Shown one piece after another: positions 41,101 through 49,400 of a DNA stretch of 64,000 nt (position 1 is the stretch's first letter; the number at the start of each line of letters is the position of its first letter). The DNA is from G965232465 sp965232465 (GTDB lineage: Bacteria; Pseudomonadota; Alphaproteobacteria; JAQWUY01): NCBI GenBank assembly GCA_965232465.1, contig OZ246977.1, forward strand, positions 1,550,001-1,614,000. The letters are read 5' to 3'. The position numbers and the translations under genes are program-made. Under the pieces are notes generated by a model. The model made no database searches. It saw nothing but the letters and a program-made list of their open reading frames with translations, and was not told where the DNA came from.

Positions 41101-43274
41101 AGGTCGCCCGATTTGGTCAGTGCCGTCCCATCAATCGCCCCAGTGGTGGCGTTAATCGCTGTTTTTGTGCTGTCGAGGATACCCGCCGTGGTGGCTTTTG
41201 TCCCCGATGGGGCATCACTGGGCACATTACCCGTAACAATCGTAAAGGTGAAATCCGTACCGGTATCAAACGATACGGTTACATCCCCCACCGTATCAGA
41301 AGTGTTTAATTTATAATCGATATCAAAGGTCTTGCCCCATTTACCCGATACCCCCGTAGGCGTACCCCCCAATGTCCCCGCACCTGTGGACAGTTCGAAG
41401 GTTTTCGTCTGATCCGCATATTCAGAATCCGTATGTTCGAAAACAGCGGTTACAGTGGTGGGCGTATCAATTGCCCCGGATATGGTTAGGGCCGCACCAT
41501 CCACCGTAAGATTTGTATTATTGTCTGTGTCGACCAGACTCTTAATTGTCCAATCGGACTTTTGCGTTTGGTCCCCGGATACGGTTAATTTACCCAGTAT
41601 CTGCGTCGTGCTTACCGTTATGTCACCAGAACCCCCATACGGCACAACAAGATCCGCCATTGTTAAGGTGCCTGCAAAGGCACTATCGGTTTTCACATAG
41701 ACTATACGGTTGTTAAATTTCGGTGCACTATATGTCAATTTGATGACCGCTGCACCTGCATCTGCCTTATCTTCCAGTGTACTGGTATATGTGGCATTAG
41801 CAACCGTAACATCTGATCCCCCATTTTTAAACTGGAAGTCCGTACCGCTTGTTCCTGAAACTGTTTCCACTGTAATAGTGGGCGTTATCCCTGCGGGTAC
41901 GGTGCCAATAAATGTTTTCACATCATAGGTTTCTTTGTTGGTTAAGGTATACGCATTGGCCTCACTGCTACCATCGCCCCCTTTAATATTGTTACTGGTT
42001 TTATCCGAATCGGACAGCACGCTACCGATCGGACCAATGGGCTCTGCCTTAACAAATACAACCCGATCTTCAAAACCATTGGCACTAAAAATAAATTGTA
42101 AAACCGCTTCTTTACCGCCCGCTATATCCGTGAATTTGCTATCTGCGGTAACTTCCGATAAACTGATAACATTGCTACCATCGCTGGCGTACAGCTCATA
42201 ATCTTCGCCTTTTTTACCATCGCCACTGATTTTTGTAACACTTACCTTGATATTATCGTTTACCGTGGCACCCGTAAGGCTGCTGTCGACTGTGCCCAAA
42301 AAGTCCAATATCTCATATTGTTCCCCATTCCGTAAGGCGTACGCAGATTGTTCTGTGGCACCATCCCCCCCACTGATTCTTTTTGCTGTTAATTGTGCAC
42401 GGGTAAGCGGCGTCCCTAACACCACCAGGGCATCTGCGGTGCGTATCTCATATTGCCGCTCGACTTTGTCGTAGCGCTTTGCCCACGCATCGCCACTGAT
42501 ATTTAACGGTTTTAATTGTTCCGATAGCGGTTTGTTAAATGCCAACCTTAAACCCGTGAAAAATTCCGTCTTCGCTTCCCCATCTTTGGGCTTGTCGTAT
42601 TCCCCCCGTAAGGTCAAAACGCTATTGGGCTTAAATTCTGCTATCAGTTTGTTCCCTTGTTCCACCACATCCGCTACACCGCTAAAACGATAGGTGTTGA
42701 CACCAATACTTAAAAATTCCGCATTCGGAATATGCCCCTTGGCGGTTACATCATACCCTTTTAAAACTTTTTGACCCTGTATAACAGAATTCCCCAACGG
42801 GTTGTAATAGTTCGCAGAAAAATCAAATACACCGGTTTTTAATTCGAGCCCCAACGACACCCGTCTAAATGTTTCGTTGCTGGTAAACCGCCAAAATTGA
42901 CCGTCCCCATCCTTCGTATCGAGAAACAGGTTTACACCCACAAGTGCCGGATTGCCCGCCAGCTGCGTTAAGTTACGGATACCAAAACCCAAGTTTAACG
43001 CATTCACACTGCCCTTGCGGTGCAGGCTGGTTTGCAAATACTGAAGACGGTTTTTATTCTCACTCAATACGGAAAAACCCGTTAATCCATATTCTAAACG
43101 ATTGCTGGTCTGGCTAAATTGACCTTCGACCCACTGAAAAATACCTTTCTTGTTTATCGTATCAATCAGCAAATTCCCCGTCGCACTCACAACTTTATCC
43201 GTATCATTGGTAAACGCTGGTGTTACTGAAGACAACACAAGTAAGCTAGCACCCGTCAAAAACATTTTTCTCAT
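23199..43274 (-). CDS. Giant inverse-autotransporter adhesin (intimin/invasin type), 6,691 residues
   Basis: Surface protein of type Ve secretion (inference). The signal peptide is MRKMFLTGASLLVLSSVTPAF. Residues of about 30-290 form an inverse-autotransporter beta-barrel: NRLEYGLTGFSVLSENKNR, GFGIRNLTQLAGNPALVG, VNLFLDTKDGDGQFWR, FDFSANYYNPLG. The passenger of more than 6,000 residues consists of Thr/Ser/Gly/Asp-rich Ig-like modules of about 95-115 residues, mostly ending in a T-K-Q motif. Three kinds recur: one with DW-T-V-K-S-L-A-D-T-D-S, one with GKWGK and KSGTLLVKIVR (about 17 copies), and one with ISGATSSGTAEITITAK. The C-terminus (about 300 residues) is less repetitive and ends in TYWRTK. 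I start at the Met 8 nt after GAAGGA, the same start as the paralogue; an upstream frame adds 15 residues. Ligand unknown. Confidence 0.9.
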   Translation of the reverse strand: MRKMFLTGASLLVLSSVTPAFTNDTDKVVSATGNLLIDTINKKGIFQWVEGQFSQTSNRLEYGLTGFSVLSENKNRLQYLQTSLHRKGSVNALNLGFGIRNLTQLAGNPALVGVNLFLDTKDGDGQFWRFTSNETFRRVSLGLELKTGVFDFSANYYNPLGNSVIQGQKVLKGYDVTAKGHIPNAEFLSIGVNTYRFSGVADVVEQGNKLIAEFKPNSVLTLRGEYDKPKDGEAKTEFFTGLRLAFNKPLSEQLKPLNISGDAWAKRYDKVERQYEIRTADALVVLGTPLTRAQLTAKRISGGDGATEQSAYALRNGEQYEILDFLGTVDSSLTGATVNDNIKVSVTKISGDGKKGEDYELYASDGSNVISLSEVTADSKFTDIAGGKEAVLQFIFSANGFEDRVVFVKAEPIGPIGSVLSDSDKTSNNIKGGDGSSEANAYTLTNKETYDVKTFIGTVPAGITPTITVETVSGTSGTDFQFKNGGSDVTVANATYTSTLEDKADAGAAVIKLTYSAPKFNNRIVYVKTDSAFAGTLTMADLVVPYGGSGDITVSTTQILGKLTVSGDQTQKSDWTIKSLVDTDNNTNLTVDGAALTISGAIDTPTTVTAVFEHTDSEYADQTKTFELSTGAGTLGGTPTGVSGKWGKTFDIDYKLNTSDTVGDVTVSFDTGTDFTFTIVTGNVPSDAPSGTKATTAGILDSTKTAINATTGAIDGTALTKSGDLLVKIVRAAKGGLPALTVYENITVTKQDSSDHPNFTVSAGAIAWATASTAVTYTPANLPTGIGTATYALTTTGTTAGATTGGNAITVASSDGKIAKTAQSGVVKVNITYAANDKYAQMSRAVDVTINKQTVGAGTLSVANLVVSYVSGTKTVTAADVLGQLTATGSSRSDWSVKSLANTDSNASVAVASGGKSLTLSGALHTTTTTITVVFESTKYNDVTKTFELSTRPAQVIDGTPTGLTGKWGKGTVTPDYKLKTSDQGQTFDKATDYTFSIVPSSDGGKEGKDATTAGIVASGENAISNARTGAIDSSKLTQSGKLLIKIVRAAKGSGSNAVAAATEYVNFDVTKQVLGTDETSTPAVATATGENGKWKDSTVTKIDLDYTLPGGTRATQYTWAVAKKSSDAPDGTLNIVNGDIRGATSAGTVEITMTATASNPKYSGSIRTADFTIGKQVLGTDVTTRPAVAMASGEDGKWKSGTSAKIALNYTLPGATTVSDYTWGVAAATTGGPSGTLAVDGNGHISGATSSGTAEITITAKAANKKYSGSIRTADFAIGKQTVAANTLTVANLVVSYVSGTKTVTAADVLGQLSISSGSAKSDWTVKSLADTDSHANVAVASGGKSLTISGAITTTTTTITVVFESSKYADVTKTFELSTRPAQVIDGTPTGLSSKWGKGTVTPDYKLDLSDQGQTFDKATDYTFSIVPSSDGGKGGKDATTAGIVTGALSGAINTRTGAIDSSKLTQSGKLLIKIVRAAKTGANAVAAATEYVNFDVTKQVLGTDVTSTPAVATATGENGKWKDSTVTKIDLDYTLPGGTRATQYTWAVAKKSSDAPDGTLNIVNGDIRGATSAGTVEITMTATASNPKYSGSIRTADFTIGKQVLGTDVTTAPAVATATGEDGKWKSDTSAKIALNYTLPGATTVSDYTWGVAAATTGGPSGTLAIDGSGHISGATSSGTAEITITAKAANKKYSGNMRTADFAIAKQTVAADTLTVANLAIIYASGNKTVSAADVLGQLTISSGSTKSDWTVKSLADTDSNGNLAVASGGKALTISGAIASGTTVTVVFESSKYADVTKTFELSTKQSQISSDTPTGLSGKWGKSTVTPDYKLKTRDGGQDFDTSSDFTFTIVAAGTTVSGYTSTTTGIVNGALTGAIAAKTGGIITGRLTKSGTLLIKIDRVKKGSVDATTEYHNFTVTKQDSSDHTGFAVTAGAIAWATASTAVSYTAANAPAGIGTATYALTASGTTAGPTIGANAITVAASDGKIGKTTKGGVVKVKITYAANDKYETITRDLDVTINKQAGTGALTMGNFVIPFGATDTSKKVSTATITGKLSVPNGLGAKSEWTLKSLADTDSHSNLAETDSDKTLTISGAISPSTTVTATFESDKYTDKSATFELSTGAGAMSSGTRDGLTGKWGKGFSSSSNVDYKLKASDAVGDTTVTFTTGTASTASDYTFTIVTGAVPSDAPSGTKRTTANILDTAKTAINAKNGAIDGTALVKSGDLLVKIVRKAKGGLPALTDYQNIAVTKQSLATDITTPTFTSSDPKWKAKIPVTFAGLPTGTAFADYDWEVAAQTSGAPTGTLGVVSDGITGATSAGTVVITMKAKTNDAKYSGQVALADFAITKQTVAANTLTVANLAIIYDSGNKTVTAADVLGQLTTTGSATRDWTVKSLADTDSNGNLAVASGGKALTISGTITSGTTVTVVFESTKYTDVSKTFELSTKTSQISTATRTGSGKWGKTYTTDYKLKTREGTVTFTTGDASTASDYTFTIVTGNVPSDAPSGTKATTTGILDTAKTAINVKNGTINGDALTKSGTLLVKIVRAAKGTGANRVPAATEYENFTVSKQDLNGDITTPTVRSTDPKWGAKIPLAFTGIPTGTTFADYTWTVAPKTGSVPTGTLAVVSDGITGATSAGTVVITMKAKANDDKYEGQVNLADFPITKQAGTGALTMGNLVIPYGGSGDEPVTAATIAGKLGVPAAGGLGAKSEWTLKSLADTDSAGNSKLVIDTSDTTKAITIKGAISPSTTITATFESDKYTDKSATFKLSTGAGVMRTGTPTGITGKWGKSFNVDYKLKGSDTVGDTTVNFTTGDAFTASDYIFTIVASGGDDGSGKTPTTAGILDTAKRAITQGDGAIDGTALVKSGTLLVKIVRKAKGGLPSITDYQNITVTKQQGTDHPNFAVTAGAIAWATASTAVSYNDSTNKPAGISTSPTYALIPTGTTAGDTTGGDAITVAQNTGAIGKTTKGGVVKVRVTYPANDKYETITEDVDVPINKQAGTGTLTMDPLVIPYGGSGDELVTAATIKGKLAVPNGGGLGATGDWTLKSLADTDSAGNSKLVIDTSDPTNPTKAITIKSAISPSTTITATFESDKYTDKNATFELSTGAGVMTAASDTRMGLTGKWGKGFTAAANVDYKLKLSDTVGGATATFKDDGTTDDFTFSIVAAGGDDGSGKTQTTAGIVTGDLSGAIDDKTGAIDGTKLNKSGTLLVKIVRKAKGGLPALTDYENITVTKQSLATDITTPTVRSTDPKWGAKVPLAFTGIPTGTTFADYDWTVAPKTSGAPTGTLAVVSDGITGATSAGTVVITMKAKSTDAKYEGQVDLADFAITKQTTTDTLTMADIVIPYGDGISSPVTVDAAAIEGKMTVTKKTGENNPQTQKSDWTVGFLANKDTHGNLDVPVAGKGKLLSINGAIDPSTTVTVLFEDKNNKYADISIDFKLSTGAGTLSSDTRTGSGKWGKTFTTDYKLNDKDTVGDVKDVSFTTDGSTDDFTFSIEAPATTESGFTSTTTGIVQGALTGAIDDKTGTIDGTKLTKSGTLLVKIVRKAKGGLPTLTTYQNFDVAKQVLGTDVTTIPTVQPANGDDNTWKTDTGTKFDLAYANLPGGLSVGAFDWRIKSWTGSGTVIIDSADGKISGATGPGNVVITLIAKGDKYSGSLDLAPFTIAKRTLAADDFTIANLVVPFISNQKTVSAGDVLALLTPPTGSSRNDWSVKSLADTDSHANVAVDSGGKSLTISGALHTTTTTITVVFESTKYNDVTKDFELSTRASQVIAGTPTGLSGKWGVGGTVMPDYKLDLSDQGQTFVKATDYTFSVVPSSDGSKGGKDATTAGIFSSNPISNARTGAIDTSKLTKSGKLLIEIKRAAKGTAQNRVPEATDYVNFEVQKQVLGTDVTTAPAVATATGESGKWKSDTSAKIDLDYTLPGATTESDYTWAVDKKSGAEPDGTLAVDGSGDMSGATSSGTAEITITAKASNPQYSGSMRTADFTIAKQVLGTDVTANPAVATATGEDGTWKSSTSAKIDLDYTLPGGTAESDYTWAVGKKSGAEPSGTLAIDQTNGHISGATSSGTAEITITAKPSNKQYSGSIRTADFDIAKQTATATLRIADIVVPYTTGDKGISTADIMGQFSVTGGASVKGDWTLKSLAKIASVADNTLVIAADKKNMTIKQAISAGTTITAVFESSKYKDKTVTFDLSTRQSQMFAGVATGLTSKWGKGLVTPDYKLNSGGFNAATDYTFSVLPDTDGDNGSGLTPTTAGIFTSSPMNNIKIGQIDTDKLTKSGTLLIKIVRAKQGTTTLTEYVNFTVQKQVFGTVSDADENTVPTVALANGDNNQWKTNTATPFDMAYSNLPFSLGADDFAWEVVGKSGDTPSGNIQIDTDGKVFGATSAGTVVITVKAKANDDKYAGQFTLADFAIAVQPSTDDLRIGNFVIPFGASDTSKAVSNTAIRGKFSIAGNSKTQKSDWRIKELATLGSTDFEQVTDPTTGAKSLNIKAAINPPANVGITFEDTKNRYADVRKSFTLGTGAGAMSSQTPTGAGKWGKIFTTDYYLNTSDTVGDVTETFTTGNNGDFTFTIVPSGTTQNGKATTAGIVANGADGNPDYAAAINPRTGAIDGSKLTQGGTLLVEIVRKAKGGLPELTVYQDFTVDKQTQSDHGGFAVTAGAIEWATASKAVSYTASNAPAGISTPTYALIASDDTTAGDTTGGNAITVAQNTGAIAKTSRGGVVKVRVTYPANPKYDAMTHDVTVTVDKQTAAGTITINDIAIPYALGNFDVPTLTIRNSISITGGSSGLNDWRIKSLANTDNIGNDTLVFNSDNTLTIKKPITSATTITAVIASDKYKDITGLDFELYTSAGSMTTGADADGAKRPWGVRVGAGASFGFTAANNVDYKLLSTDIVGGVQATFTTNDLNGNSDYTFTIVKPSDAAVIGYQRTTAAVIKDADGDGIGDNDYAAAIDAKTGAIDGSNLIQSGTLLVKIVRKAKTVPAGTLPELTAYQNITVEKQVLGTHVTTQPTITITDKEWKNSTTTKFDMTYGSLPGGQAVDAFDWSVRPDSANPPIGTVKIDTDGKISGAESGGKVHIKLTAKSSDPKYKGDAETEFTIDKQTTTDTLSMNNLVVQYATGTRQVNEFTIKGRLKVASSTGAPQTQASDWTVKSLADTDSNTNLAVASGGKALTISGAITGGTTVTVTFENKKYEDKDATFTLSTQAGQISTGTARTGLSGKWGIGFTTAANYQLKTTDTIGFNTGTFDKTKDFTFTIVPSGTNVAGYTSTTPNIVDDANDDNSISTAEYAAAINAKTGAIVANKLVKSGTLLVKIVRVAKGGLAPVTEYENITVDKQELGAGKDVTAPPTLTSSNPKWGDNINIPLTFAGFPTGTDFDDYTWTVTKKSDSGTRPKGTLTVEKVNNAAVIKGALSAGTVGITMTAKAGDGNDKYTGSLTLADFDIAKRTSSDTIAVAAGDSNTITVPFGSGIGVTTQTVLATLIQDKLSVSGGQTKKDGWTVKGFVNFNIAGVAIGNDNTSLIITKVINAEDITVIFEHPDYDDKQATFKLSTSSTVGGQMSAGARTGLSGKWGKGFTTAADYKLKTRDTVLGITYNGFKTGTGGDFTFTIVPSGTTVKDFTSTTAGIVNGALTGAINKDTGAIDGSKLTKSGTVLVKIVRKALGGLPELTDYQQFTVDKQNLATDITKPTLGVPQGSNKIWRNNGGNIPVDFNGLPGGTTFGDYTWTAAGNGNKGPDVIGAGLSVTSAGIMGALSGGEVVVTMKAKAGDDKYTGQLNLATFTIDKQTIMSPVRIANIVADEPASGTTTISESDIRAKMSILHGLTQKSDWILKSLSYGGNGNLTVNGKSLTVSGAIAGNGAQVTATFENKKYIDASALFKVFTQNGGMHTDTPTGLSGAWGTTIAAPDYKLDTTGGFTTGNYTFSIVPSGTTVSGFESTTAGIVKSGQTAIDTKTGAITGANLTKSGTLLIKIARQKSDGSGSLTVHHNFIVGKQVFGTDVTKTPTIGFETGEDGKWKTSSSDEINLKYTNLPGDGSPQAANTFDWAVAAASTDPASGALKIDSEGDVRGATSGGKISITVTAKADDPKYTGKFVLADLTIKKQDKKDNLAFADMRVPQSTAGTDVSFDDLLQQLTVTSGSQTKASEWKVKGVQGSLPANITSGSNKIVVKGAHTDANVTLTLEHPKYNDVNEDIDITTISNPISTGIRTGSGKWGAGQTYSTDYKLKTVVNGVTFNKNTDYTFEIAAPSVTPTGYTATTSGIAQSGAIDAKTGAINASKLNKSGTLLVKITRADKGGLGGFEYQNFTVSKQTQADHPDFKVSAPSGFRWTSDSGSLTYPKTSIPAGIKSPTYSLIKAGTTAGTVTSSGPGQVSVVPDNGKILGTKASGIVKVRVVYPENDKYERMVFNVDVPVKRKPAPASSFSDLNFKSSLFDDSAGYTIDGYRDSSQTWGSTFTPKISGKIARTVGVDWYTPVWSIDSRTSQGSTSVGGSINQATGVITGTQSSGTITVTVTLPRNVRYEAFNNNSKTFTLTVQRKAQPARAKSGHGSWSQSNTPRIGAVQRQLSNAIENASGINVARDVKLTKFEDGSDITDGASYGTDYVLTVSFASVNSRPSMVRFLPLEIRDLRIRTISGGNFRKAIKLTFRLPASSNGKYAAKTLVTYWRTK

Positions 43275-43398
43275 TGTTAATTTTCCTTCTATACAATTTT
43301 TAAAAATATTAAATCTCATTTAAAATATTCATTTAAATCAAAATACCACATCACAATATTATGCTATAAAAAAACATAAATACATTCCTACGAAGGCG

Positions 43399-43427
43399 AT
43401 AATATACAATCTTTATACTAAAATCAA
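43399..43427 (-). promoter_or_regulatory. Promoter of the first giant adhesin gene
   Basis: On the minus strand TTGATT, 17 bp, TATTAT, giving a 5' leader of about 118 nt. Box sequences and spacing match the promoter of the second giant gene, while the bases between the boxes differ. Confidence 0.65.
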
Positions 43428-43490
43428 CACAATTTTTAAAACAAACCGCAGATAAAATCATGTATATACATCCCCCCCTAGGTTTAAGGT

Positions 43491-46400
43491 TTATTTACAG
43501 ACGCCAGCCGCAGTACTACATGTCTGCGTACGCCAGTATGTATCCACCGTCTTACCCGCATATTTCCCATCCGCTGTGGGGGCGAAAGTCCATATTATCT
43601 TTACAGCTTTGTTTGCACGGGCTCCCGAACGAATAACGATGTCTACTGGCGTACCATCCTTTACAAGTTGCTTCGCCGCTGCTACTGTTATGATATTTGT
43701 ACCATCCCAGAATGCATAATCTGTACCATATGTTGCCCCATCCGTTAAGCCACCATTAAGATTGCTATCTTGCACAGTCATACTGACATGTTTATTAGCA
43801 TCGATATCGCCCACAACATCTTTGAGTGCCATCGCAACAGATGGTAAACCACCCCCCGAAGGAGCCGTAATCAATGGGGTCTTCACAAAATTACGATCCC
43901 ATGTTTCATGTCCTGCCCTAGCCACTGCGGTTTGTGGTTTTCGATTTATCGTTAGGGGGATAGTTCTCGTAGCCCCCGCCTTATATCGGGCATTTGCGGG
44001 GAATGTAACAGCTACAGTTAATTTCCCAGAGGATTTGACGCCTATTATCCGCCCCGTTGCCGGGTCGATGGTACCGCCGATGGGCGTGGTCCCATCACTT
44101 GTACGGTTTGTGATGTCAATTCTGGGGGTATAAATCGGGATTCCTGTGTCAACAATTGGCGGAAACTTAGGTATGGCCCCTGTAATTGTTGGGATGATGT
44201 CCTGTCCCCATGTTAGGGTGTTGGCATATGTAACATTATATGTACTTGTGGAAATAAACCGGGCGTTTTGACGGGTAACGGTTACATCGAGATCCCGGGT
44301 TATCCGCTCATACTTATCGTTGGGGGGATATGTAACCCGCACTTTTACTATACCACTGGCCTGCGTACCCCCGATCGCACCAGTCGTTTTATCCACAACC
44401 ACACTATCGGGACCATCCCCTGATGGGGTGCCAGCGGTTGTCCCCGCCGGTATTAAGAAATATTCGGGGGTTTCAATGCCCGAAGGTTTATTTGTTGTGG
44501 CATATCTGGGGTTTACATCAGCATTAGCCCATACGAAGCTGTTGCCACTGACTGTAAAGTTTGGATGATCCGCACTGGTTTGCTTACCGACAAAAAAGTT
44601 TTCATATTCTATTCTCTCAGCTAAACCGCCCCTTGATGCCCGACGGATTTTCATCAGTAACACACCGGATTTGGTCAGTTTTGTGCCATCAATGGCACCT
44701 ATGGTAGCAATATTATTGATGGCGGTGCTTACCGGATTACCTGTTGTAATACCTGGGGTGGTGGGGAGCATACCCTGTGGTGCATCACCGGGCACCGCAC
44801 CCGTAACAATCGTAATGGTGTAATCACTGGGTTGAAATCTTACAGTGTTCCGACCATTTCGTACACCAGTTTTAAGGTTATAAGTGGTGGTATAGGATTT
44901 ACCCCATACTCCAAATCCCGAACGAATACCAGAACTAATGGAAGCCCCCAATATAGACTTTGTCGACACCTTAAATTGAATGAACACATCTTTATATTTA
45001 TGATGACTTAATGACGCCGTGAAAGTTTGCGGTGCGATGTTGGCACTACTGCTTTTTATATCCAAACTCTTTCGATCACTACCAATTTTAATACCCGTAG
45101 TGCTACCACTTGTTAATCCATTAAAGGTCCATTCTGATTTTTGGGTTTGGGATGTGCTCTCACCTGATTTTTTCTCTACGGAAAAGCGATCCCATATCAG
45201 TTTTTCAGATATTTTTTCATCCGCCCCACTACCAGGGTATGGCACATCAATAAAATCAGGTATGTTTAGGATATCTGTTAAACCTGATCTGCCCTGTTTT
45301 TCAATGGTTAGGTCTTGGCTTACATGTCCTGTGTATTTGGGGTCAGTGGATTTTGCTGCTACGGTAACCGTAACATCACCGCCGGATGTAACCCCAAAAA
45401 TAGCCCCGCTAATCATCCGTAATAGACCCGTGGGGAAGTTGCCGGATTTTCGTGCAACGGACACGGAAAAATCACCTTTGTCCATACCAGTGGGCAGGTT
45501 GTCGTACTTTAACAAAATAGCAGCATTAGCCGCTTTCCATTCCCCATTTTCATTATCGGCAAATGCTATTTTTATAGGTGTGGTAAGAGTGGCAAGATCT
45601 TGTTTATCCACAGTAAAGTTTACATAGTTTGTTAGCTTCGGTGCAGTTTTGCTATTCTGTGTTTTTTGTTTACGGACAATTTTTACCAACAAGGTGCCTG
45701 ATTTGTCCAGTTTGCTGGCATCAATAACCCCGGTTGTACTATTTATCGGGCTGGTGGTAAACATATTTGCGGTGGTGGCGGTGAAACCTCTTGGGGTTGC
45801 ACCAGATGTTACAATCTCAAAGGTGAAATCTGTACTTTTATCAAATCTTACACCTTGGTCTGAGGTGTTTAATTTATAATCTGTGGTATACGATTTACCC
45901 CATGTACCTGACCCGGTGGGGGTGCCAGCAAACATTGTCCCTGGCTCTGTGAACACTTCGAAGGCGGTACTTACATCTACGTATTTTTTATGTGAGAATG
46001 TAGCTGCAACGGTGGTACCAGCGGTGATTGCCCCCGATAGGGTCAGGGTATTGTCGTTATTAACAGCAAGGTTATTAGTAACATCCACTTTCGTTAGGCG
46101 CGTTAGCGTCCAACCGGACCTGATGCCTGATGCGGCAAGGTTCGTGTTAGCCACTATTGTTTGGGCGGGTATCGTTACAGATGACGACACGAAGGGTACG
46201 GTAATATCTTTTGTGCTAAGTGGGCTGAAGATTGTTTGTTTTCCAATTTCAAAGGCATCAAGGGGAATCTGTCCTGTGTATTTTTCATTCGAACCTCTTG
46301 CCAACATGGTAACGATAACTTCACCGCCTGATAAAGCACCCGTTATGCCCGCAGTGGTGATGTCAAATCCCGCACTGATCACATCGGGGGCGTTGCTCTG

Positions 46401-49400
46401 TGTACCCACTACCGTCCAAATATAATCGTCAAAGTCTGTGCCAGTGGGGAATAGGACGATTCTGACGGGAACATTGCCCCCATTGTTGCGCCATTGATCA
46501 CTGCCACCAGCTGCTCTGACAACTGGCTTACGGGTAATATCCGTGGCAAGATCTTGTTTATCGACGGTAATATTTATATACGCCGTCAGTTGGGGCAAGG
46601 TACTTTTTTGCTTACGGACGATTTTTACCAACAGGGCGCCACTCTTAATCAGTTTTGTCCCATCAATCGCCCCGGTGTTGGCATTAATCGCCCCGGTTAA
46701 TGCCCCGGTTACAATACCCGCAGTGGTGGGGAGCAGATTGCTACCATCATCGCCACCACTTGCAACAATCGAAAACTCATAATCCCCAGCGGTGCCTGTT
46801 TGCCCAGCTGTAAAGGTAGCACTTACCCCCCCCACTGTATCGTTAAGGTTTAAGTTATAATTCACATTGGTGGCAGGCGTAAAGCCCTTGCCCCATTTAC
46901 CTTTTGTTCCCGTCGGGGTGCTTGCAAACATGGTGCCTGGGCTTGTGGACACGGCAAACTCTTTGGATATATCCCCATACTTGACGCTTTCGAATACCAC
47001 GGTAAGGGTTACCGGCGTAGTAATATCCCGTTTGATGGTGAAACTGTTTCCGCTACTGGCAATTTCCAGTGTGTCGTCAGCGGGGGTATCGGTAACTTTT
47101 TTCCCTACGCTCTTCACCGTCCAATCGCCCTTAGCACTTGGTGCGGATACAGTTAACTTGGCCAGTATATCGTTGGCACTTACGGGTGAAGGGGTCCCCG
47201 TTGAAAACGGTACAAAAAGATTTGTTAGGCTTAGGGTATTTGCATCCACATTTATCTTATTAATCGGTACAGGCACATCCCGGGTTATTTGGGCGTATTT
47301 ATCATTCGCCGCATAGGTAATCCGCACATTTACCGTACCGCTGCGGACGGTTTTTGCAATTTTACCATCCGCTGCTGTCACTTCGATAGACCCCACAGCC
47401 CCCGCCACAGTGCCGGCGTCTGTGTTCGCATTTACAAGGGTATATGTGGGGGTGCTGTCAATACCCGCCGGTACATTGGTCCCTGTGTACGAAACCGTTT
47501 GAGGTGCCGCCGCCCAAGGAATCGCCGCAGCGGATACGGCAAAGTTCGTGTGATCAGCAGCTGTGCGCGGATTCACCACAATATTTTCATAATCTGTGAT
47601 TTCGGGCAATCCGCCTTTTGTATTGCGGACAATTTTTACCAACAATGTCCCCGATTTGGTCAGTGCCGTCCCATCAATCGCCCCGGTGTTGGCGTTAATT
47701 GCCGCCGCATACTCAGCGGTACTAATGGTGTTATCACCATTGGCATCGACAACAATGCCCGCAGTGGTGGCGGTTTTGCCCCCTTTGCCCCCATCATTGG
47801 AATCGACAATACTAAACACATAATCCCCAGCGGTGCTTGTGGTTCCCTTTGTAAATCCAGGTTGCACCCCACCCACTTGATCATCAAGTTTTAACTGATA
47901 ATCGGTAACAGTAAAGGCTTTGCCCCATGTACCGCTCAATCCGGTGCGGGGGGTGTTTGTGCTCATGGTGCCTGCGTTTGTGGACAGGGCAAAGGTTATA
48001 CCCGTCTTATCGTTATATTTCACACTTTCCAATACAACGGTTACAGTAGTGGTGTTGATTGCCCCTTTGACGGTTAGGGTCTTAGCCGTATTGTCGATAA
48101 CCAATTTAGTGGTACCAATGTTATCTGTATCGGCCATGCTCTTAATAGTCCAATCGCCTTTGGCACTGTTTGCCACATTTGGTACACTTAATCCAGCAAG
48201 TACATCTACATCATCGACCACTTGATCACCGGAAGTGGGTGTAAACGGTACAACAATATTTGGCAAGGTTAAAGTAGCGGTTTCTGTTTGCTTATTGATG
48301 GTTACGCCGATCTGTTTTTCAATTTTTTCGTATTTATCATTGGCCGCATAGGTAATCTTGACTTGTACCACCCCACCCCGGACAGTATTTGCAATTTTAC
48401 CATCCGCAGATACGGCCACAGCACCCACAGCCCCCGCCACAGTACCGGCGGTTGTCCCCGATGATACCAAATTGTATGTGGGGGCACTTATACCCGGTGG
48501 CAGATTTGCGGGTGTATAGGTAACCGTTTGACTTGCCGTTGCCCATGTAATCGCCCCAGCCGTAACCCCAAAGTTGGGGTGGTCATCGCTGTCTTGCTTG
48601 GTTACGGTAATATTCTGGTAATCCGTGAGTTCGGGCAATCCGCCTTTTGCCACACGGACGATTTTTACCAACAGGGTGCCCGATTTCGCCAATTTGGTGC
48701 CATCAATCGCCCCGGTGCCCGCATTAATCGCCGCCGCATAATCCGTATCATCAATGGTACCATCCGTATTATCATCGACGACAATATCTGCGGTGGTGGC
48801 TTGCGTCCCCGATGGGGCATCACTGGGCACATTACCCGTAACAATCGTAAAGGTGAAATCTGTTGTTTTATCAAAATTGCCTGTATTATCCCCCACCGTA
48901 TCCGTCGTTTTTAAGTTATAATCCACATTAGCGGAACTGGTAAAGCCAATACCCCATGTACCTGTGGTTCCTGAACGGGCACCGGCACTCATCACACCTG
49001 CACCTGTGCCTAAGGTAAAGGTTTTTGTTTCATCTTTATATTTGTTGTTTTTGTCTTCGAACACAACGGTTACACGGGTCGGCGTATCAATCGCCCCGGT
49101 TATACGCAGACTCTTGGCACCCCCTGTGGGGCTAACAACCGCAAGATTCGGATCTGTGGTGGTTAGGCTCTTAATCGTCCAATCGGATTTTTGCGTTTGG
49201 GCGGTGGTATCCCCTTGTTTCGGGGTTAAAGTGAATTTCCCTCGAATGTCGGCGTTGCTTACCGCTTTGGTGCTTCCCCCATAGGGTATAACAAAATTGC
49301 CCATGGCTAGGGTATCCGTTGTGGTTTGTTCCTGAATGGGGAAATCCCGTAAGGTAAATTGCCCCGTGTATTTGGGGTCAGCGGATTTTGCCGTCATGGT

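Noticed and set aside
24157..42474. Many plus-strand open frames of 60-200 codons opposite the giant genes
   Set aside because: They lie antisense to the repeated modules, recur with each module copy and have no ribosome sites or domain signatures; they are a by-product of codon bias in the Thr/Ser/Gly-rich repeats.
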